From Mucilaginibacter pedocola (GTDB taxonomy: Bacteria > Bacteroidota > Bacteroidia > Sphingobacteriales > Sphingobacteriaceae): 64,000 nt of DNA. The stretch covers positions 1 to 64,000 of the forward strand of contig NZ_MBTF01000004.1 of assembly GCF_002013915.1 (NCBI RefSeq), given 5' to 3'. Below the pieces are notes generated by a model. That model did not search any database. It was not told where the DNA came from and saw nothing but the letters and a program-made list of their open reading frames with translations. Below are positions 41,748 to 50,671 of this stretch, piece by piece (position 1 is the stretch's first letter; the number at the start of each line of letters is the position of its first letter). The translations under genes and the position numbers were made by a program.

Positions 41748-42773
41748 ATGCAACGGACCTTTGTTATAGGCGACATACACGGTTGTTACGACGAACTAAT
41801 AGCATTAACCGAACAGGTTGGTTTAACCGATGAGGATAAGCTCATCTCGCTTGGTGATATTGTTGACCGCGGCAATAAGTCTAAAGAGGTTTATGAGTAT
41901 TTCCGTAATCGCCCAAACTCGATAGTGCTGATAGGTAATCACGAACGGAAGCATATTAATGGTATACTCACCTATGCGCAGGATATTGTGAAACTGCAAT
42001 TCGGGCCTGATTACGAAGGATTTGTAAAATGGCTTAATACGTTGAACTATTTTTATGAAACAGGCGATGCCATTATTGTACATGCCGCCTTTGAAAATGG
42101 TAAAGCTTTGGCTGAACAAAAGCAAGAAGTGCTTTGCGGTTCTACCGCCGGCGACAGGTATCTGGAAAAGCTTTACGGGGCAGATATGTACTGGAATGAC
42201 CATTATACCGGTAGTAAACCGATCATCTATGGGCATCACGTTGTAGGAGATCACCCGCTTTTAAAAAACAACACTTACGGAATTGATACAGGTGCTTGCC
42301 ATGGTGGGTATTTAACGGCAATTGAACTCCCGGGTTTTATTATCCACCAGGTAAAAGCTAAAGAAGATTACTGGAAAAGCGAGCGGGCTATTTGGCAAAA
42401 GGCTGTATTGCAAGCAAAGGATTGGCACAACATGGAATTTGAAGCAATAGATAAGTTGTTGGCAAAACTTTCGCATGTTAATGATGGCGAAGCTGCGGCA
42501 TTTTTAACCAACCTTAAAAACTCAGTAACGCAACTTCAAGCCCTGCTTCCTCAAATAAAAATTGAAATAGATGCTTTTACATCTAAACTCGCAAACGAAC
42601 ACGGGGATGATTTCAACGCAGTTGCGAGCGTATATTCTTTTAAGACATTCATTTTCAAAAGCAGGGCAAATAATCTAAAACCGGAGGATTTGGTTAAAAG
42701 TTTGAATACACCTCAGAAGATAATAGAGGTTGCAGTGCAATTAGAATTAACAACACCAATTTTGCAGACATAG
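41748..42773 (+). CDS. Metallophosphoesterase, PPP serine/threonine phosphatase type
   Basis: A 341-residue enzyme with the full PPP metal-site set in the first 75 residues: GDIHGCYDEL, GDIVDRG, and GNHER, plus later YGHHVVGD and DTGACHGGYLTAIELP. This resembles the diadenosine-tetraphosphatase/ApaH-like and PrpA phosphatases. A helical extension of about 110 residues after the catalytic domain (FEAIDKLLAKLSHVN onward) is unusual and lacks recognised motifs. The substrate is unknown. It stands alone on the plus strand. Confidence 0.87.
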   Translation: MQRTFVIGDIHGCYDELIALTEQVGLTDEDKLISLGDIVDRGNKSKEVYEYFRNRPNSIVLIGNHERKHINGILTYAQDIVKLQFGPDYEGFVKWLNTLNYFYETGDAIIVHAAFENGKALAEQKQEVLCGSTAGDRYLEKLYGADMYWNDHYTGSKPIIYGHHVVGDHPLLKNNTYGIDTGACHGGYLTAIELPGFIIHQVKAKEDYWKSERAIWQKAVLQAKDWHNMEFEAIDKLLAKLSHVNDGEAAAFLTNLKNSVTQLQALLPQIKIEIDAFTSKLANEHGDDFNAVASVYSFKTFIFKSRANNLKPEDLVKSLNTPQKIIEVAVQLELTTPILQT

Positions 42774-42824
42774 TATTGCTAAAAGGCCCTCAGGATAAGC
42801 GTGCCTCTTAGCAATAAGCGCTCA

Positions 42825-43874
42825 CTACAAAGTCGCCATATCTATAACAAACCGGTAACGTATATCGCCTTTCAACATGCGCTCATAAGCGGCATGTATA
42901 TCTTTAATATCTATCAGTTCAATATCGGCAACAATATTGTGTTCGGCGCAAAAGTTTAACATCTCCTGTGTTTCGGCTATGCCGCCTGCCGCTGAACCTA
43001 CGATGCTTTTGCGGCCGCCTATTAACGAGAAGGAAGCGTTTACATGTATCCCCGTTGGCGGCACGCCTACACAAATAAGTATACCATCTACTTTTAGCAA
43101 CGACAGGTAAAAATCGAAATCAACTTCGGCAGCAACGGTATCCACAATAAAATCGAAAGCAGATATTACTTGTTTCGCTTGCTCTGCATCAGTGGTTACT
43201 ACAAAATGATGTGCACCCAAGCGTTTTGCATCTGCTTCTTTTTTGGGCGATGTACTCAGGATGGTTACCTCGGCACCCAAAGCAACGGCAAATTTAACGG
43301 CCATGTGCCCTAAGCCACCTAAACCCAATACGGCCACTTTATGCCCTTTGCCAACTTTCCAGTGTTTTAAGGGCGAATAGGTAGTAATGCCTGCGCACAG
43401 CAGTGGTGCTGTAGCAGCAATATCCAGGCTTTCGGGAATATGTACCACGAAGCTATCTTTGGTTACGATGGTATTGGAATATCCTCCGTAGCCCGGTGTG
43501 CCGTCGCCAAATTTGTCGATACCATTGTAGGTTACCGATACGCCTTCGGCGCAATAAGGTTCCAGACCCTCCTCGCAATGTTCGCATTTTCCACATGAGT
43601 TTACCATGGTGCCTACACCGGCGCGGTCGCCAATTTTAAAATTGGTTACATGGCTGCCTACCTTTGTTACGCGGCCAACTATCTCGTGCCCCGGCACCAT
43701 AGGGAAAATGCCCGGGAACCATTCATTATTGATCTGGGCCAGGTCGGAGTGGCACACGCCGCAGTATTGAATTTCTATCTGTACATCGTGCGGGCCTACT
43801 TCCCTGCGCTCGAATGCCCAGGGTGCTAACGTATCATTAGCCTTTTGGGCGGCATATCCTTTTGCTTGTATCAT
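42825..43874 (-). CDS. Zinc-dependent NAD(P) alcohol dehydrogenase (YahK/CAD-like)
   Basis: A 349-residue medium-chain dehydrogenase that reduces aldehydes or oxidises alcohols. Start is ATG 43874 (MIQAKGYAAQ); 29 upstream codons are rejected. The catalytic zinc site is CGVCHSD and GHE; the structural zinc loop is CGKCEHCEEGLEPYC; the Rossmann motif is VLGLGGLGHMA. TPGYGGYS and the overall length place it with the YahK/cinnamyl-alcohol dehydrogenase-like group. It is divergent from an AraC-type regulator with shared palindromic sites between, so it is likely that regulator's target. Confidence 0.92.
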   Translation of the reverse strand: MIQAKGYAAQKANDTLAPWAFERREVGPHDVQIEIQYCGVCHSDLAQINNEWFPGIFPMVPGHEIVGRVTKVGSHVTNFKIGDRAGVGTMVNSCGKCEHCEEGLEPYCAEGVSVTYNGIDKFGDGTPGYGGYSNTIVTKDSFVVHIPESLDIAATAPLLCAGITTYSPLKHWKVGKGHKVAVLGLGGLGHMAVKFAVALGAEVTILSTSPKKEADAKRLGAHHFVVTTDAEQAKQVISAFDFIVDTVAAEVDFDFYLSLLKVDGILICVGVPPTGIHVNASFSLIGGRKSIVGSAAGGIAETQEMLNFCAEHNIVADIELIDIKDIHAAYERMLKGDIRYRFVIDMATL

Positions 43875-43897
43875 GGTTAAATGTTTTTTGTTCGAAG

Positions 43898-43905
43898 CAA
43901 AAGTA
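43898..43905 (-). promoter_or_regulatory. Candidate -7 box of the alcohol dehydrogenase gene
   Basis: TACTTTTG on the minus strand matches TAnnTTTG, 24 bases ahead of the start codon; a TTTTTC run lies about 16 bases further upstream. Confidence 0.45.
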
Positions 43906-43954
43906 TGTTCGATTGAGCCCTGAAAAATTGCCGCAATCAAAGGAAAAGCTGCAT

Positions 43955-44003
43955 AAATCAAACAAGAGTAAATGTTTGATTTTTACAATTTTCTGTTTGA
44001 TGT
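43955..44003. promoter_or_regulatory. Candidate AraC-type operator, three TGTTTGAT half sites
   Basis: AAATCAAACA (43955-43964) is the exact inverse of TGTTTGATTT (43973-43982), and a third copy TGTTTGATGT stands at 43994-44003, exactly 21 bases (two helical turns) from the second. The sites lie in the divergent spacer between the dehydrogenase and AraC genes. Confidence 0.6.
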
Positions 44004-44010
44004 AAGCAAC

Positions 44011-44039
44011 TTTAGGGCGATGGCTTTTAACTAATTTTG
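44011..44039 (+). promoter_or_regulatory. Candidate promoter of the araC-like gene
   Basis: TAATTTTG at 44032-44039 with TTTA at 44011-44014, 17 bases apart. Transcription would begin about 13 bases ahead of the start at 44059. Confidence 0.45.
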
Positions 44040-44058
44040 AATTTTATAATGGGGCAAT

Positions 44059-44964
44059 ATGAGTTTAACAGGGCAGCATGATGATCTGAAACAGGACGAC
44101 CGCGTTTGGATGCCAGCGGACATTAGTAAGGATGCTCAGCATTTTAACGTATTTTATGTACGGCACGATAACGACGAGCGTTTTAATTGCAAGCCATTTA
44201 ACCGCCGGGCTTTATATAAAATTAGTTTATTGACGGGCAAAACAAGGTTGTGTTATGCCGATAAAACCATTGAGTTTGACCGGGGGCTTTTATTTACTAA
44301 CCCCAATATTCCCTACTCATGGGAACACCTCGAGTCGGAACAGACGGCTTATTTTTGTGTGTTTACCGATGAGTTTTTCGGGCAGTTCATCAATATAAAA
44401 GATTACCCTGTTTTTAAACCAGGCAACGTACCCTTCTTTCATTTAAACAAAGAACAGTATGCCGGTTTTGAGGTTATTTTTAAACAGATGCTGAACGAGA
44501 TAGGGCTGGAGTTTAGTTACAAATATGATTCGTTGCGGGCGATGGTATTGCAACTAGTGTTTGCGGCATTGAAGTTAGAACCGGCAGCCTTTACGCCCTA
44601 TAAAGATTCGAATGGCTCGCAACGCCTCGCATCTATCTTTATGGAGTTGTTAGAAAGGCAATTCCCTATCGAGTCGCCCATGCAACGGCTGGAGTTTCGG
44701 CACCCTACGGCATTTGCCGATCAATTATCGGTACATGTTAATCATCTTAACCATTCGCTGAAACAGGTAACGGGTAAAACCACCTCGCAACTCATTGCCG
44801 AACGGATAATGCAGGAAGCCCGAAGCCTGCTGCAACATACCGACTGGAATATCTCTGAAATTGCCTGGTGCCTCGGCTTTGACGACCTGCCGCATTTTAT
44901 CAACTTTTTTAAACGAGGGCAGCAGCTTACGCCAAAAATATACCGCAGGCAGCAAGCGGTGTAG
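44059..44964 (+). CDS. AraC-family transcriptional regulator
   Basis: A 301-residue regulator with an N-terminal cupin-like sensing domain (about 30-170, with RALYKISLLTGKTRLCYADK and EHLESEQTAYFCVF) and a C-terminal double helix-turn-helix from about 215 (FADQLSVHVNHLNHSLKQVTG and ISEIAWCLGFDDLPHFINFFK). It is transcribed away from the dehydrogenase gene and probably controls it through the TGTTTGAT sites. The inducer is unknown; an aldehyde is a guess from the target. Confidence 0.9.
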   Translation: MSLTGQHDDLKQDDRVWMPADISKDAQHFNVFYVRHDNDERFNCKPFNRRALYKISLLTGKTRLCYADKTIEFDRGLLFTNPNIPYSWEHLESEQTAYFCVFTDEFFGQFINIKDYPVFKPGNVPFFHLNKEQYAGFEVIFKQMLNEIGLEFSYKYDSLRAMVLQLVFAALKLEPAAFTPYKDSNGSQRLASIFMELLERQFPIESPMQRLEFRHPTAFADQLSVHVNHLNHSLKQVTGKTTSQLIAERIMQEARSLLQHTDWNISEIAWCLGFDDLPHFINFFKRGQQLTPKIYRRQQAV

Positions 44965-44965
44965 C

Positions 44966-46210
44966 TTACTTCCTCACCTGCCCGTTGCCCCTCACCACCC
45001 ATTTATAGCTCGTTAATTCCTCTAAGCCCATAGGCCCGCGGGCGTGGAGTTTTTGGGTGCTGATGCCAATTTCGGCACCGAGGCCAAATTGTGCACCATC
45101 GGTAAAACCTGTTGAGGCATTCACGTACACGGCTGCGGCGTCTACACGGTTCAGGAAAGTTTCTATATCATCTTCATTCTCGGAGATGATGGCCTCGCTG
45201 TGTTTAGAACTATTTACGGCGATGTGTTCCAAAGCTTCTTCGAGGTTGTTAACGGTTTTTATGGCCATCTTCATAGATAAAAACTCCGTGCCGAAGTGTT
45301 CGGGAGTGGCAGCGTGCAATAATTCAGCAGGGTAGGTGCTTTTTAATGCGGCGAACGATGATTCATCCGCAAATATTTCTACGCCTTTTTCGGCTAACGG
45401 TTTGGTCAAAGCAGGCAGTTCGGTTAAGCGGGTAGTGTTGATGAGCAAACAATCCAGCGCATTGCAAACACTTACACGGCGGGTTTTGGCATTATCAATA
45501 ATGGCGGTGGCTTTCTCCAGGTCGCCTGTTTCATCCAAATAAGTGTGCACAATGCCTGCCCCGGTTTCTATCACGGGTACTTTAGCGCTGTTGCGCACGT
45601 AGTTTATTAGCGACTGGCTGCCTCGCGGTATCAACACATCCACAAAACCCACAGCGTTTAGTAAGGCCTCGGTAGCTTCGCGTTCGGCAGGCAGGAGGGT
45701 AGCGGCATTGGTATCGATACCATGAGCCGATAGCACGCCGTGTATCACGCTGATGATGGCGCGGTTAGAGTAGTCGGCATCGCTGCCGCCTTTTAATATG
45801 CTGATATTGCCCGTTTTAAAACACAGGGCAAATACATCAAAGGTTACATTTGGTCGTGCCTCGTAAATTACGCCCACCACGCCAAGTGGTACGCGCACTT
45901 TTGATATCTGCAAATCGTTGGGCATAGTTTTATCGGACAATACAGCACCCAGCGGGCTTGGCAAGCCGGCCACGCTTTGTATATCGCCGGCAATGGCGGC
46001 AATGCGCTCGGCTGTGAGCATCAGGCGGTCGTATTTTGGGTCGGCCGGGTCCATGCGGTCCAGGTCTTTTTTATTTTCCTGCAGCAGGTAGTCGGTTTGC
46101 TCTACGGCGGCTTTGGCCACATCAAGCAATACGGCATCAATGGCAGCAGGGGCGAGGCTCAGGTTTCGGCCAGCACTTACGGCGTTCTCAAAATACGATG
46201 TATATCCCAT
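44966..46210 (-). CDS. proA: Gamma-glutamyl phosphate reductase
   Basis: Second step of proline synthesis: NADPH reduction of glutamyl-5-phosphate to glutamate semialdehyde. Start is ATG 46210 ([15 protein letters not shown]), four bases past the proB stop, giving 414 residues. Aldehyde-dehydrogenase-fold motifs include [19 protein letters not shown], the region [10 protein letters not shown], and the catalytic Cys in [13 protein letters not shown]. It ends one base after the convergent AraC gene. Confidence 0.96.
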   Translation of the reverse strand: MGYTSYFENAVSAGRNLSLAPAAIDAVLLDVAKAAVEQTDYLLQENKKDLDRMDPADPKYDRLMLTAERIAAIAGDIQSVAGLPSPLGAVLSDKTMPNDLQISKVRVPLGVVGVIYEARPNVTFDVFALCFKTGNISILKGGSDADYSNRAIISVIHGVLSAHGIDTNAATLLPAEREATEALLNAVGFVDVLIPRGSQSLINYVRNSAKVPVIETGAGIVHTYLDETGDLEKATAIIDNAKTRRVSVCNALDCLLINTTRLTELPALTKPLAEKGVEIFADESSFAALKSTYPAELLHAATPEHFGTEFLSMKMAIKTVNNLEEALEHIAVNSSKHSEAIISENEDDIETFLNRVDAAAVYVNASTGFTDGAQFGLGAEIGISTQKLHARGPMGLEELTSYKWVVRGNGQVRK

Positions 46211-46214
46211 GGTT

Positions 46215-47294
46215 CTATCCCTGTAAATAAAGGTAATTATAATGCACCAGCGCGCGCTCTTTCTTTTTGCCGGTAAATTCGCGGGCTTTTTCAGCGCCGT
46301 ATTCGGCAAGGCCCAGGCCTATCAGTTTTTCATTCTCATCAACAATGCGGATGATCTCGCCCTTTTTAAAATCGGCCAGTACCTGTGTAATACCCACAGG
46401 CAACAGGCTGGATGCCTTGCTGGATAGCAGCGCGGTTTTTGCCCCCTCATTCACCTGTACCGTACCGGTAGCTGCGGTTTCCGAATGGGCTATCCATTTC
46501 TTTTTGCCCGATGCCTTTTTGGTAGGCACAAAGCGGGTGTGGATGGTACTATTATTCAGCACGTCGGTAAGGATATTATCCTTTGTACCGTTGGCAATAT
46601 GCACAGCAATACCCAAAGCAGCTGTTTTTTGCGCGATGGTAGATTTGGTGATCATGCCCCCGCGGCCGAATTGCGAACGCCCGGTGCTTACGAACGTCGA
46701 AAAATCCAAGCTATCGCCTACAACTTCTTCTATCACGGCCGAGCCGGGCAGTTTGGGGTCGCCGTTGTAGATACCATTGACGTTGCTGAGCACGATGAGT
46801 GCCTCGGCATTCAGCATAGAGGCGATGAGGCCGGCCAACTCGTCGTTATCTGTAAACATCAGTTCGGTTACAGATACTACGTCGTTCTCGTTAATAATAG
46901 GTATCACCTGGTGCTGCAGCAGTATCTCCAGGCAGTTGCGCATATTGAGGTAGTGCAGGCGGTCCCGGAAATCCTCTTTGGTTACCAGCACCTGCGAACA
47001 CAAAATATCGTACCCGCCGAACAAATGCGAATAAGTATTAATGAGTTTTACCTGCCCGATAGAGGCCAGGAGCTGCCGTGTGGCAACAGCATCATATTTA
47101 TCAGTAACGGTTATCAGGCTTCGGCCCGAGGCTACGGCACCCGAAGAAACCAAAATAACTTCTTTCCCTTGTTTTTTGATGGCGGCTATCTGGGCAACCA
47201 AATGGGCTATCCTTTCGGTATCGGGTAAACCATTTGCTTTGGTAATAACGTTGGAGCCTATTTTGATAATGACCCGCCGGTAATTGAACGACAT
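46215..47294 (-). CDS. proB: Glutamate 5-kinase with PUA domain
   Basis: First step of proline synthesis: ATP phosphorylation of glutamate. The 359-residue protein has the amino-acid kinase domain ([37 protein letters not shown]) and a C-terminal PUA domain ([21 protein letters not shown]) as in E. coli ProB. Feedback control by proline is expected from the family. It is co-transcribed with proA. Confidence 0.96.
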   Translation of the reverse strand: MSFNYRRVIIKIGSNVITKANGLPDTERIAHLVAQIAAIKKQGKEVILVSSGAVASGRSLITVTDKYDAVATRQLLASIGQVKLINTYSHLFGGYDILCSQVLVTKEDFRDRLHYLNMRNCLEILLQHQVIPIINENDVVSVTELMFTDNDELAGLIASMLNAEALIVLSNVNGIYNGDPKLPGSAVIEEVVGDSLDFSTFVSTGRSQFGRGGMITKSTIAQKTAALGIAVHIANGTKDNILTDVLNNSTIHTRFVPTKKASGKKKWIAHSETAATGTVQVNEGAKTALLSSKASSLLPVGITQVLADFKKGEIIRIVDENEKLIGLGLAEYGAEKAREFTGKKKERALVHYNYLYLQG

Positions 47295-47373
47295 TAAAGT
47301 ATATTAAATTAGTAGACAATTATAAGGATTTAGGAGGGAAAGTGCATTATATTTTATAGCAAGTTGGTGAATT

Positions 47374-47556
47374 TTACCGCGGAGCACACAGAGAGAAAAC
47401 GCGGAGGTTCGCAGAGTGCCTTGCAAACTGTTTAAGTGAATAAACAACCGATTCCACTTTTCTTCAGGTTTTGGCGCCTTTGCGTGAAATCAATTAGCCG
47501 ACTTAAAAATCTCTCCGCGAACCTCCGCGTAACCTCTGCGAACTCCGCGGTTAATA
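47374..47556. repeat. 'accgcagag' repeat element, copy 3
   Basis: Opens TTTACCGCGGAGCACACAGAG and closes with the inverse CTGCGAACTCCGCGGTTAA, with 'acgcggaggttcgcagag' and its inverse inside. Small frames here are repeat products. Confidence 0.75.
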
Positions 47557-47568
47557 GAATGTCGTGTT

Positions 47569-47750
47569 ATTTTACCACTGAGGACACAGAGTTTTACACA
47601 GAGAGGCACAGAGCCTGTATTACGGCTAAGTTTACAGCGGATGTAACTCATAAAGTTAGAATTAATAGCCACTATACAAACTCTCTGACCAGTATGCAAA
47701 TCTCTCCGCGAACCTCCGCGTAACCTCTGTGAACTCCGCGGTTAAATAGC
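47569..47750. repeat. 'accgcagag' repeat element, copy 4
   Basis: Opens ATTTTACCACTGAGGACACAG and closes CTCTGTGAACTCCGCGGTTAA. It directly follows copy 3, with nearly identical right halves (CTCTCCGCGAACCTCCGCGT in both), a tandem arrangement suggesting local duplication. Confidence 0.75.
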
Positions 47751-47776
47751 CAATATCATACTAATTCTAAAAAATA

Positions 47777-47807
47777 TTTGCACACTAAATATCTTTTGAT
47801 AATTTTG
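47777..47807 (+). promoter_or_regulatory. Full consensus promoter of the TonB-dependent receptor gene
   Basis: TTTG (47777-47780), 19 bases, TAATTTTG (47800-47807): an exact match to the Bacteroidota consensus. The -7 box overlaps a perfect palindrome TTGTCGACAA (47804-47813) at the expected start of transcription. The 5' leader would be about 145 bases. Confidence 0.65.
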
Positions 47808-47957
47808 TCGACAAATTCTATAGACAATGTATTTTTTAAGTACCCCGACATCAACCAAAACTCTACAAATGCAGTGCCTGTCTGCATGTTGTTGTTGCTA
47901 ACCCATTCAGTAACAACTTATCACAATTCACTTATTACTATTTTCTCAAATCACTTC

Positions 47958-50528
47958 ATGAAACATTTATATAAACTATTAGCCGTAGTAGCGTTCTTTT
48001 TGTTGCTTACCCCGGCCACTTCATTCGCCCAAAACGTAATTAAGGGCGTTGTTAAAAATTCCACGGGTGTGCCCCTGCCGGGAGCTACTGTAGCCGTGCG
48101 CGGTACCACTACAGCTGTTGCTGCCGACGATAACGGGCAATTCAGCATCACCGTTAACCTGGAGCCGCCTTTCTTTTTGCAGGTGCGTTCGGTAGGTTAT
48201 AAAGCGCAGGATTTCCAGGTTCTAACATTTCAAACTACTCCGTTAGAATTAATATTGGTAGAAAATAATGAGCTTGCCGAGATCGTGGTAACCTCGCGCC
48301 GCCGTAAAGAGTTGCTGCAGGATGTACCTATCCCTATTTCGGTAGTGGGCGGTGCACAGGTTGACCAGGCAGGCGCTTTCAACGTAAACCGTGTTAAGGA
48401 GCTTATCCCGTCGTTACAGCTTTACACTTCTAACCCGCGTAACACGGGTATCAATATCCGCGGTATTGGCTCACCATTTGGCTTAACTAACGATGGTTTG
48501 GATCCCGGTGTAGGTTTTTATGTAGATGGTGTTTATTACGCACGCCCCGCAGCTGCTACGCTTGATTTTATCGACGTAGAGAGCATCGAGGTATTACGTG
48601 GCCCGCAAGGTACTTTGTTCGGTAAGAATGCTGCTGCAGGTGCTATTAATATTACCACTCGCAAAGCCAGCTTTACCCCGCATTACGCCTTCGAAACCAG
48701 CTTTGGTAACTTTGGTTACATACAGGCAAAGGCATCGGTAACTGGCCCATTGAGCAAATATTTCGCCGGCCGTTTATCGTTCTCGGGTACACAACGCGAT
48801 GGTTTGATCCAAAACGTACGTACCGGCCGCGCTACAAATGATATCAATAACATTGGTTTCCGCGGACAGTTACTGTTCCAGCCATCTGATAAAACTTCGA
48901 TCACTTTATCGGGCGATGCATCGAGCCAGAAACCCGACGGCTATGCACAAGTAATTGCAGGCGTAGCGCCAACTTTGCGCCCTGCTTACCGCCAGTTTAA
49001 TGCTATTATTGCTGATCTGGGTTACTCGCTGCCAAGCCAAAACGCTTTCGACCGTAAGATAGACCACGATACCCCGTGGCGCTCGGGCAACAAACTGGGC
49101 GGTGTATCTTTAAACCTCGACCAGAAAATTGGTAACGGTACCTTAACCTCTACCACCGCTTGGCGCTACTGGGACTGGGACCCATCAAACGACCGTGACT
49201 TTACCGGCCTATCGGTATTGGCCAAATCGCAAAACCCTGCAAAACACCATAACTGGAGCCAGGAAGTACGTTACGCAGGCGATTTCGCTAAAAACCTGAG
49301 CGGCGTGGTTGGTGTGTTCTACCTCGACCAGATCGTGAGGATAACCGGTACCGAAGAATCGGGCTCGGCACAATGGCGCTTTGCACAAAGTTCAACCAGC
49401 TCGCTTTGGAAAACACCGGGCTTGTTCGAAGGGTACGGTATTTACACCAATGCCTACATCAAATCGAAAAGTGCTGCGGCATTTGCTAACGTAGATTGGA
49501 CCATTGCCGAGAAATTCCACATTCAACCCGGCGTGCGTATCAACTACGATAAAAAAGATGTTGATTACAACCGCGTTGCCAGCGGTGGCCTGCAAACTAC
49601 CGATCCTGCACTTATTGCCTTGAAGAACGGCGTCTACAGCAGCCAGGCGTACGCTTCAAAAGCCGACGAGAAGAACTTTACTTACAACATTACAGGTTCG
49701 TACCGTCCAAGTCGCGAGTTTAATGCCTTTGCTACCTACTCTACCAGCTACAAACCGGTAGGTGTGAACGTAGCAGGCTTGCCAACTGTTAACGGCCAAC
49801 CTGCTGTCGACCTGGCCGTAATTAAGCCGGAGAAAACCAAACACTTCGAAGTGGGCTTTAAATCGTCTCCGGCTAAAAACGTAACCTTTAATGCCGTATT
49901 CCACAACTCGGATATTAAAGATTATCAAACCAACGTACAATCGCCCGAGCTTGGCGTAAACCGTGGTTACATTGCCAATGCCGAGAAAGTGAATGTAAAA
50001 GGTATCGAAGTTGATGGTACCATACAGGCAACCAAAACATTATCAATTTACACCTCGGTTGCTTATACCGATGCTAAATATGTAAAGTTCACCAATGCGC
50101 CGCTTCCTTTAGAAGAAACAGGTTTAACAAACTCAAGCAACCAGCAGGTGGCATTTAAAGATGTATCGGGCACTGCGCTGCCGGGTGTATCTAAATGGGC
50201 AGGTTCGTTTGGTGGCGAGTTTGCTACGCCTTCGAAGTTCATCAGCGATAACACCAAATTCTTTATCGCTACAGATGCTTCGTTCCGCTCAACGTTCTCG
50301 TCGAGCCCGTCGCCTTCGGCTTACTTAAACATCAGGGGTTACGGTTTGCTTAACGCCCGTACAGGTTTCAAAACGGTGCATGGTGTATCTGCCTTTATTT
50401 GGGCGCGCAACTTGCTTAATACTAACTACTACGAGCAATTGTTAGTAGCAGGAGGTAACGCTGGCCAATACGCCGGCGTACTGGGCGACCAACGTACTTA
50501 TGGCATAACACTGCGCTACTCTTTGTAG
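47958..50528 (+). CDS. TonB-dependent outer-membrane receptor
   Basis: An 856-residue receptor for uptake of a large ligand. Start is ATG 47958 (MKHLYKLLAVVAFFLLL), giving a signal peptide ending at SFAQ; the 60 codons further upstream lie in the 5' leader. Residues about 25-110 form the carboxypeptidase-regulatory-like domain (IKGVVKNSTGVPLPGATVAVRG), then the plug (EIVVTSRRRKELLQDVPIPISV; SIEVLRGPQGTLFGKNAAAGAINI) and a 22-strand barrel ending TYGITLRYSL. No SusD partner is adjacent, so it looks more like a siderophore/vitamin-type receptor (FecA/OAR-like) than a SusC pair. Its ligand is unknown. Confidence 0.93.
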   Translation: MKHLYKLLAVVAFFLLLTPATSFAQNVIKGVVKNSTGVPLPGATVAVRGTTTAVAADDNGQFSITVNLEPPFFLQVRSVGYKAQDFQVLTFQTTPLELILVENNELAEIVVTSRRRKELLQDVPIPISVVGGAQVDQAGAFNVNRVKELIPSLQLYTSNPRNTGINIRGIGSPFGLTNDGLDPGVGFYVDGVYYARPAAATLDFIDVESIEVLRGPQGTLFGKNAAAGAINITTRKASFTPHYAFETSFGNFGYIQAKASVTGPLSKYFAGRLSFSGTQRDGLIQNVRTGRATNDINNIGFRGQLLFQPSDKTSITLSGDASSQKPDGYAQVIAGVAPTLRPAYRQFNAIIADLGYSLPSQNAFDRKIDHDTPWRSGNKLGGVSLNLDQKIGNGTLTSTTAWRYWDWDPSNDRDFTGLSVLAKSQNPAKHHNWSQEVRYAGDFAKNLSGVVGVFYLDQIVRITGTEESGSAQWRFAQSSTSSLWKTPGLFEGYGIYTNAYIKSKSAAAFANVDWTIAEKFHIQPGVRINYDKKDVDYNRVASGGLQTTDPALIALKNGVYSSQAYASKADEKNFTYNITGSYRPSREFNAFATYSTSYKPVGVNVAGLPTVNGQPAVDLAVIKPEKTKHFEVGFKSSPAKNVTFNAVFHNSDIKDYQTNVQSPELGVNRGYIANAEKVNVKGIEVDGTIQATKTLSIYTSVAYTDAKYVKFTNAPLPLEETGLTNSSNQQVAFKDVSGTALPGVSKWAGSFGGEFATPSKFISDNTKFFIATDASFRSTFSSSPSPSAYLNIRGYGLLNARTGFKTVHGVSAFIWARNLLNTNYYEQLLVAGGNAGQYAGVLGDQRTYGITLRYSL

Positions 50529-50566
50529 TCGATAGTCGATAGTCCATGGACGATGGTTCATGGCAG
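50528..50566. repeat. 'gatagtccatgg' repeat tract
   Basis: GTCGATAGTCGATAGTCCATGG then ACGATGGTTCATGG: short near-direct repeats with a CCATGG palindrome, directly after the receptor stop. Confidence 0.4.
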
Positions 50567-50624
50567 GATAGATAATAGAAAAACGCAACAAGAGTTTTTT
50601 TAGGTTTAATTTAGTTTTTAAAAG

Positions 50625-50652
50625 GCGGGCAAGCGAGTTGCCCGCTTTTTTT
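50625..50652 (+). terminator. Intrinsic terminator after the receptor gene
   Basis: GCGGGCAA and TTGCCCGC form an 8-bp stem around GCGAG, followed by seven T residues. Confidence 0.9.
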
Positions 50653-50671
50653 GTGGGGTTTTAGTGCAGTA

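Noticed and set aside
46485..47228. 247-codon open frame on the plus strand
   Set aside because: Antisense to proB, which is certain; composition is that of a shadow frame.
47436..47723. 95-codon open frame upstream of the receptor gene
   Set aside because: It lies wholly in two interspersed repeat copies; its Arg/Cys-rich product is the usual artefact of this repeat family.
47958..50528. SusC-type receptor of a polysaccharide utilisation locus
   Set aside because: No SusD-like gene, sulfatase or glycoside hydrolase is adjacent, so a SusC/D system is not supported.
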